Source: Platanthera guangdongensis (lineage: Eukaryota; Streptophyta; Magnoliopsida; Asparagales; Orchidaceae). Taken from it: a stretch of 64,000 nt of DNA. The position numbers and the translations under genes are program-made. The notes under the pieces are model-generated. The model did no database searches. It had not been told where the DNA came from and saw only the letters and a program-made list of their open reading frames with translations. Positions 57,181 to 64,000 of this stretch are shown in pieces (position 1 is the first letter of the stretch; the number at the start of each line of letters is the position of its first letter). The DNA lies in contig CM077163.1 in NCBI GenBank assembly GCA_039583875.1, positions 231,686,646-231,750,645 of the forward strand, in the 5' to 3' direction.

Positions 57181-58040
57181 AGAATTGGGCATCCACGAGA
57201 GGTACGTCTGCCCTACCAGCCAGTTAGAGCCTGACAGCGGAATCCATCTCGAGGTGAGACCCACCCCACCCTCCGAGATCAACCTGCCCTGCCAGCTAGA
57301 GACAGTCTGACAGCGGAATCCATCTCGAGGTGAGACCTACCCCACCCTCCGAGAGATCAACCTGCCCTGCCAGCTAGTGAGAGCCTGGCAGCGGAATATA
57401 TCTCGAGGTGAGACCTACCCCACCCTCTGAGAGATCAACCTGCCTTGCCAGCTAGTGAGAGCCTGGCAGCGGAATCCATCTCGAGGTGAGACCTATCCCA
57501 CCCTCCGAGAGATCAACCTGCCCTGCCAGCTAGTAAGAGCCTGACAGCGAAATCTATCTCGAGGTGAGACCTACCCCACCCTCCGAGAGATCAACATGTC
57601 CTGCCAGCTAGTGAGAGCCCGGTAGCAGAATCCATCTCGAGATGAGACCTACCCCACCCTCCGAGAGATCAACCTGCCCTGCCAGCTAGTGAGAGCCTAG
57701 CAGCAGAATCCATCTCGAGGTGAGTCCTACTCTCCCTCCGAGAGATCAACCTGCTCTGTCAGCTAGTGAGAGCCTGACAGCGGAATCCATCTTGAGGTGA
57801 GACCTACCCCACCCTCCGAGCGATCAACCTGCCCTGCCAGCTAGTAAGAGCATGGCAGCGGAATCCATCTCGAGGTGAGACCTACCCCACCCTCAGAGAG
57901 ATCAACCTGCACTGCCAGCTGGTGAGAGCCTGGCAGCGGAATCCATCTCGAGGTGAGACCTACCTCACCCTCCGAGAGATCAACCTGTCCTGCAGCTAGT
58001 GAGAGCCTGGCAGCGGAATCCATCTCGAGGTGAGATCTTT
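57181..58040 (+). repeat. 77-bp tandem array G2 (about 11 units)
   Basis: Units with CCCTGCCAGCTAGTGAGAGC, CTGGCAGCGGAATCCATCTC and GAGGTGAGACCTACCCCACC. It follows G1 without a gap and shares its core with the arrays of A and F. Confidence 0.95.
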
Positions 58041-58099
58041 CATGGATCACAAACATTTTTCGGTGGTTCCTGCCATTAATCATAGTTGATACAACCGCG

Positions 58100-58811
58100 G
58101 GCGAAATTCATTACAAAGAGATGATTCACTTCTTTCCTACCTCCCTCTTCCCTCGTGAATCATCGGATCCCTCCCCGTGTGCCCACATCAACCCTGTCAT
58201 CACATCTCTCCTCTGCCGCCCCAGGTTGGACTTCTTCAATCCGCACTGGATCTTGCGCTTGTTGAGGCTGATGAGGCTGAGGTGCCGGAGCTCTTGTCTT
58301 TCTCAACTCCAGAAATTCGGGGTAAGTAGATGTTGCATGGCCTTCCTCCAGGTGGAACTCACAGTAGGGTAACTCTACTCCGACTCTTCTCCTTCTCGTG
58401 TGGTTCCTCCTCTCCCTTCGACCAATTTCCATCGCTTGCTGCGGTGGGGGCAGGAGCTGCCTAGGGGCTTGCCTTTGGAACTTGAACCTCATTTGGCCTT
58501 CATGAAAATCCCCCCACCTTGGATGTGACCTCTTCATAGACCCTAAACGGGTCCATGTTGCCTCCAACCTGGCTCCTGACCTTCTTGAGGTCCCTGGAGC
58601 CCCCGAGCTCTCTGCTCCTCTCTCCTTCACCCCTCCTGATGTCTCGAGTCACCTTGCTCCTTCGACTCCATCTCTGTTAGCTTCGCCAACTTCTTGACAA
58701 ACTCCGGGTTGGTTGCCTCCGTGGCTATCTCCTCTGCCGCCCTTTCCATCAGCTGCTCGAAGGAAAGGGGGGTCGTTCGGGTCAGGTTCATCTTGAAGAA
58801 CCCCCCGCGCA
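58100..58811 (-). pseudogene. element G gag C-terminal part
   Basis: Continues gag after element E: GGFFKMNLTRTTPLSFEQL, then ERAAEEIATEATNPEFVKKL, then in a shifted frame from 58630 the basic Gln-rich tail and the variant knuckle YCEFHLEEGHATSTYPEF, in which the last Cys of F's version is Tyr. It decays at about 58100, where F would go on to protease. Confidence 0.75.
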
Positions 58812-61071
58812 TGTGAGGCCCCCATTTTAGACCCCACATAATTCTGTATCTACGCTACTTTCAATTCATTTATCCCAGGATGAAGTAAGGCGAGTGAGCA
58901 CAAAATAATACACATAATAAAAACGTACCTCATACCGTGGATCATTTGACGAGTCATTGTTAGTTACCCCAAAATCCACTGCAATCTACTTGCATGCCCA
59001 AAGTCACATTCAGTACCTAGACAAAATTGGCGACGGACTTAGTCATATAAATATGACTAAGTGAGGTGAATACCTCTTTATTTACTGTACAATTCATACA
59101 AATGATTAAACATATCAGTAAACATCTTTCTATACTAACCTGTTTCTGTACCACGAATGAAACTGTATAGCAATAATATTTCTGTAATGTCAGTACTCAT
59201 AAAACATTACGAACCATGATAGAACATTAATCTTCAGTAGCAATATACTCATATCTATATAATAAAGAAAGCTAAGTACCCGTGTCAGTGCAAGTATGTA
59301 AAGTATACCGGTATCAGTGCAAGAACTATGTGACAATGTAATCATGACAATAACATAACGAAACAACCATATCAGTTTGCATGTTCCTTAGCAATGTATC
59401 AGTATGATTGTCTAACCGTACGTTCTTCTGTTATCTTTTACATTAGGTAATGTTAAGGGTAACTGTCAACATATCAGTATATGTATTTCAATATTTCAGT
59501 CTTTGAGCCCGACCCTTCCGGGTCATCAGTATCCAAAACCAGTACGTACAACACGCGTTTATGCCTTTCGGCTCGACTGGTTTGGCAAATCATCAGTATT
59601 TTATATGTGCATTCACGTGCAGTTATACCCTTATCATTACTATGCATCGATGCATTTTCTTAGTGATGTTAGTTGTATGCAATTTATTAATATACTTAGG
59701 GTTTATGCGTTTCTTAATCCCCTCAGAATCTAATCGTCTGTTTGCCTTTATAGAAGGTCATACATATGCGAGTAATCTTTATCAGTGATGTACAAGTACG
59801 AGTAATCATGAGATTGCAATACTAATAAGAATGGTGCATGAAAAAGAAGGACAATAATGCATAAACTTAAACAGGTAGCTCTCACCATCAGTTATTCTTC
59901 TTTTTATAGCATTTCGTGTCATCATCGTGCATATTTTGAGAAGCCATCCGTCGCGGTATCTGTATAACAATTATATCACTTAGGGTCTTTTATACCGGGG
60001 TTGCGTCTCATTATAGCTACGACATTGTATATCGTTTTAACATCATTTGGAAGCTACTCAACCAACCCTTTATTGCTGCATAGCCATAAGAGAAACATAG
60101 GTACAAATCAACAGTTTTAATCCTTCATTTGTAATAGCCAATGACAAAACCCAATTCCAAGGGCTATCAGGAGATTTCCTCCCAAGCCCTACTCAACCAG
60201 CCATAACAGTCAACTCAAAGCCAATACTGGTTGCCAGGCAAAAGTAAGGCTAAGTGGAAGGAGCAATGATAGCCGGCCAAATGAAACAAAACACGCACAC
60301 ACACCTCAAGATTCGGCCAGCCAAAACTCCCCAAAATTTCTCCATTAGTAGGCAAGTCAAACCAAAGTTGATCTCCAAACTTTCACAATAAAAACCATAA
60401 ACAGACTATAATACGATCTAGCCCAAATACTAGACAAGGCAGATAAACATATAGAAAGCTACATGCTCACCGTGGCGTTAAATGAAATCTGGGTACCATT
60501 TCGCGATGTGAGAACGAGCCGAACAATTATAGCTCACGCAAAACCTTGCCAAGCTTTGATTCCAGGAGCAGGAAGGAAGATCCCGCCGGTTACCGAAAAG
60601 TATTGAGGGGGAATAACGGCGGTCGAGCAAAGGGAAAAGACAGTCGAGCAAGCCCTAGGGCCAAATCCGCCTGTTTCCACTCGAGATGGTGAGCATAAAA
60701 ATAATGTGGATGAGAACGAAGCAGGGCTCGGGGACATGTAATGATAGCACCGCTTACCAACTCCACCGCCTCAGATAATAAGGCTTAAGCTAATGACCTC
60801 ATATTTCCAAAATACTTAGCCGACCCACTTATCCTGTACAACCAATTCCCAATTGCCAATGAAAATAACACAATTACATCCACATCACTAAATGTCCAAG
60901 TATAAAAAAGTAGCAACATCAACATACCCTCAAGACGACTCAAGTACCGCAAAATCTCTCAAACTTTCAAAGTGACGCCGAGTCGACACTGATTATTTCA
61001 TTTTCATCATAGGGGAAATTTATTATTAAATTTTATTATCGTTTAGGCATTTCACGTTTTGGGTCGTTACA
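58812..61071. mobile_element. element E: solo-LTR-like insertion of 2.26 kb
   Basis: Starts TGTGAGGCCCCCATTTT, ends GGGTCGTTACA, with the perfect duplication GCGCA (58807-58811, 61072-61076). No reading frame with a known domain, no PBS, no second LTR. Ends and length resemble element D, so both may be solo LTRs of the same superfamily (Del/Tekay-like by length only). Confidence 0.75.
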
Positions 61072-61076
61072 GCGCA

Positions 61077-61886
61077 ACCCCACCATGAACGTCATCTGGA
61101 GGGCATACCCTGACATCTCCTGGACCTCCAGGATCTCTTCCTGGAACCTGTCAACGTAATGGATCAGCGACTCCTCGGCCGCCTGCCTTATCAGGAAGAT
61201 GGACTCAGGGCTCTTCTTCCTCTTCTTGGAGGTGGAGAAGCGAAGCTGAAAGCTCCGGTTCAAGTTCTCGAACTCATAGATCGACCTCGGTGGGAGCTGG
61301 TGGAACCAGTCCCTTGCCTTGTCCTTCAACGTGATCACGAAGAGGCGACACTTGAAGGCATCCATCATCAGTCTGATGGAGATGTCATCCTCAAACCACT
61401 GTAGGTGCAGAACGAGGTCATCTTTCCCGATATAGTAAGCCATGTCTGGCTCTCGAAACCCCTCGGGAATGGGAGCTGAGATGATCAGCTCGCTGAAGGG
61501 TGACCCCCTGAGGGGTGGTCTCGCCGCCTCTACTCGCGCGACCTGCTCGCCTGGGAGGCTGACACTCGCCGGGCTGGAGAACAACTCGCGGCCGGTGAGG
61601 TCTCGCTCAACCCCACCTCCCATCCTCTCCTTCCCGGGCCTTCTTCCTGGTGCGCTTCCTTCTCCCCCTGCTGGGGTCATCTCGCCTAGACCCCTGTGAG
61701 TCAGCTCGTCGAGAGGGGGGGAGCTAGCTCCTGGGGGGTTGGGGTGGAGCTGCCACCCTGAGGAGCAATGCTTCGCAGCATCTCCATGATGCCTTGGATG
61801 GAGGCCATGAACTTTTGCCTCCCCACAAAGGGTCCTGAGCTGGGGAGCTCACCGAGATAATCACTACCTCCCTGACCTCCAGCCAT
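61077..61886 (-). pseudogene. element G gag N-terminal and core domain
   Basis: The ATG at 61886 starts MAGGQGGSDYLGELPSS; an indel near 61700 shifts to the frame of 61680. The gag core is clear (YYIGKDDLVLHLQWFEDD, DWFHQLPPRSIYEFENL, YVDRFQEEILEVQEMSG). It ends at the GCGCA target where element E entered. Removing E and one target copy would rejoin the frame to 58806. Confidence 0.82.
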
Positions 61887-61942
61887 GACGCTCTCCCGAG
61901 ATTTTCTGTGCTGGTCACTCTCCACGCTCACCGCACCAAAAG

Positions 61943-63208
61943 TATTGAAGCCAAAATTGACCTCTGTGGAGTTTGGGGTCCCAAAAGAGGGGTGACATCA
62001 CACCTACTACACTCGGGGGAACGTCGCGGACCAAAAATTTGAGAAACTAGGAACAGACCCTCGGCACTAGCGCGGAGGTCCCACCTCATACCCGGAAGAC
62101 CTTTGAAGTCTCCCCCTCCCTAGCCAATGCTGATCTATATGCCTTGTAGGAAGAAAGCAAAGGGATTTTTGGTGGCCCAGATCCAATGCTCTCCAAGGCA
62201 CCCTTAAGGGTCTATTTATAGTTTTCTCAATCCCATGGAACAAAAGGTCGAAAATACCCCAACGACAAATAGGCTCTGGGCTAATAGAAAACACCCACAC
62301 TGGGGGGGCAAAGAGGTAATTCCACCCCAGAGGTACAACGGTAAAAACATGGCCAAAAGAGGTCCGAGGGAAAAGGAGGCTAAACCATCCCCCTCACCTT
62401 CCCCGGATGTCTGAGGTGAGTGTGGGTTAAACCACCCCACTCCTTCTCCATCCTGGGGCCGAGCGAGCAGGCAAACCCCGGAGAACTGGGAAGCAGGGGA
62501 CAATGGTGAAACCGCTGCCTCTGGCCGGTCTCGCCCCGTCAGGTCGCGGGGCAGGGGCGAGACTCTGTCCCCCAGCCGGTCTCGCCCCGCCAGGCCGCGG
62601 GGCAGGGGCAAGACCTCGGCCCCCGATCGGTCTCGCCTCGTCAGGCCGCGGGGCAGGGGCGAGACCCCGGCCCCCGACCGATCTCGCCCCGCCAGGCCGC
62701 CAGGCCGCCAGGCCGCCAGGCCGCGGGGCAGGGGCGAGACCCCGGCCCCCGTCCGGTCTCGCCCCGCAAGGCCACGGGGCAGGGGCGAGACCCCAGCTCC
62801 TGGGTGGTATCGCCCCGCCAGGCCGTGGGGCAGGGGCGAGACCCCGGCCCCCGACCGGTGTCGCCCCGCCAGGCCGCGGGGCAGGGGCGAGACCCCGGGC
62901 TCCGGCCGATCTCGCCCCGCCAGACTGCGGGGCAGGGGCGAGACCTCGGCCTCCAGCCGGTCTCGCAGCTCCCACCTCGCACTTATCAAGTCGGGGCGGT
63001 TGTCAGCCAACTTGTCGCACACGCCCCCCCCCCCCCAAAAAAAAAGGGTCACTGGGGGGAGACAAATTTTTCCTCCCCCTACTAGTATAATCCAAGGGTT
63101 ATGCCTAAATTGGCCACCAAGAGTGCAAACCACTCCAAAAGCTTAAAAATACAAAGTTGGTTTTGCGCCTGCCGAGGGGACCCTACTATGCGAATACGGG
63201 GTTGTACA
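61943..63208 (-). repeat. element G right (5') LTR
   Basis: 1266 bp. It is 170 bp longer than the left copy, mainly because the 51-bp GC array (62510-62970) has about three more units. TATAAATA lies on the minus strand near 62215. Confidence 0.92.
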
Positions 63209-63213
63209 AACAC

Positions 63214-63456
63214 CACTTACACAGTAGTCAAGCTCGTCTCTATATGTGAGATTCAAAATCTAACACACACTCGATTTCACAAACCAACAAGAGGGATGGT
63301 TACTATTAAGGAGTAACAAAGATATCAACAACAAAATCACTTGCATTCTTGGCGGGGTTCCAGCAATAGATTCAGTTATTTAGAACACTTCTACAATTTC
63401 CAAATCTACACGCAATGGATTTAACAACTTCTGAAACAATGATCATTGCACGAACC
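63214..63456 (-). other. flank of element G
   Basis: AT-rich sequence continuing from 55118 before G inserted. Probably the leader of the Copia element whose PBS is at 63457. No gene. Confidence 0.35.
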
Positions 63457-63640
63457 TTGTTTTGATACCACTGTTGGGTTTTACTATACATCACAACAGA
63501 TGTGTGCAGCGGAAATGGAACAACAGTTGTGCGACTCTCCTGTGTTGAATAATACCCTAGCGGGGTATCCGAAAACTAGTACGAAGCCTAAAACACAGGC
63601 GACACACAAAAAAGTCTTGAAAGTCTAAAGCAATTAAATA
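63457..63640 (-). repeat. Copia PBS and LTR fragment
   Basis: The minus strand reads AAACCCAACAGTGGTATCAAAACAA at the junction: LTR end, one base, then a TGGTATCAAAAC PBS. Upstream in that orientation is LTR-like sequence (CGCTGCACACATCTG). The element's coding part was not found. Confidence 0.45.
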
Positions 63641-64000
63641 AACTTAAACTTTCCTCATACTTGTCACCACATCGGAGTGTCAAATCACTTCCTGTTGCCC
63701 AAGATTGTAAGCCCTTGGTTGCACATGTTGGAACCGTGAAGCGCTCGACTCTGCCATCTTCCCTTTCTCCGCAGCGCTGGAACCGAAACACACTGATTGC
63801 TCCTGTATTGGCTCCTGCTCAGCTCCACATTCAGTACAAAAACGAGCTATATGACCCGGCTTGCCACACTTGAAGCGAGATCCCCCAGACGTCGTACTGA
63901 TCTTCTTTCATGACTTGTAGGGATGGGGATTCTTTTTCCACTTACTCCCTTCCGACTTCTCTTAAGATTGAGAAGGCTTTCCTTCTCCCTGTTTACTGTA
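63640..64000 (-). pseudogene. chromovirus-type gag C-terminus (zinc knuckle), truncated
   Basis: The minus strand reads a basic segment, a stop, then a knuckle with FKCGKPGHIARFCTECG and the gag-protease linker PRAYNLGQQEVI with SDVVT. This order is typical of Del/Tekay-like Gypsy elements. It is cut by the Copia fragment on one side and by the window edge on the other. Confidence 0.65.

Larger units (their letters stand above)
55124..63208 (-). mobile_element. element G: gag-only Gypsy related to F
   Basis: LTRs 55124-56219 and 61943-63208 (TGTTGAAGCC..TTGTACA; the right copy starts TATTGAAG). TSD AACAC at 55119-55123 and 63209-63213. The PBS TGGTGCGGTGAG (minus, 61927-61938) and leader match element F. 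It encodes gag only; protease, RT and integrase are missing between gag end (about 58100) and the tandem arrays. Element E interrupts gag. Confidence 0.92.

Overview
This is plant nuclear DNA made almost entirely of nested LTR retrotransposons. Only two pieces look like ordinary host genes: the first exon of a secreted copper amine oxidase (2714-3910, minus) and a small cystatin-like gene (43297-43677, minus). The pea-type amine oxidase, the phytocystatin fold, the Tat-type Gypsy elements, a 5S-derived insertion and a GGCTC..GAGCC MITE all point to a flowering plant. The high GC at third codon positions in the amine oxidase exon hints at a monocot, but this is inference only.

Layout. A Ty1/Copia element (1 to about 2623, minus) lies in the first intron of the amine oxidase gene, in the same orientation. 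About 520 bp upstream of that gene's ATG is a 5S rRNA-like stretch (4434 onward). It is split by a large gag-only Gypsy element of Tat type (element C, 4526-23348, minus). The left LTR of C was itself hit twice: by element A (5452-14226, TSD CGCGT) and by a 2.19-kb solo-LTR-like insertion (element D, 15250-17439, TSD GCGGC). From 23354 to 26117 and from 38971 to 40740 lies AT-rich DNA that was one piece before element F (26118-38965, TSD CATTA, LTRs 788 bp each) inserted. F is the most complete element. On the minus strand it has gag, protease, RT/RNase H/second RNase H and integrase; on the opposite strand it has two spliced genes, each with its own TATA box. The span 40740-44907 holds minisatellites, Helitron-like termini, a 1-kb inverted repeat, the cystatin gene and a MITE. 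A Copia element (H, 44908-51571, plus, TSD ATATA) sits in a TA microsatellite. Relics of Gypsy pol follow (53081-54985), then element G (55124-63208, minus, TSD AACAC), a gag-only relative of F with a 2.26-kb solo-LTR-like insertion (E) in its gag. The right edge is chromovirus gag and a Copia PBS/LTR junction.

How it fits together. A, F and G differ greatly in LTR sequence and coding content. They share the primer-binding site and following leader, the polypurine tract, an inverted repeat bracketing that tract, and a core motif inside their 3' tandem arrays. A and G lack pol, so they could have been mobilised by an F-like autonomous relative. The most interesting signals are (i) the inverted repeat around the polypurine tract, whose two arms change together between elements, (ii) the shared inverted-repeat core in five tandem arrays, (iii) the two spliced antisense genes of F, and (iv) an orphan, deamination-decayed coding relic in the antisense position of A. 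No tRNA, CRISPR or bacterial feature was seen.
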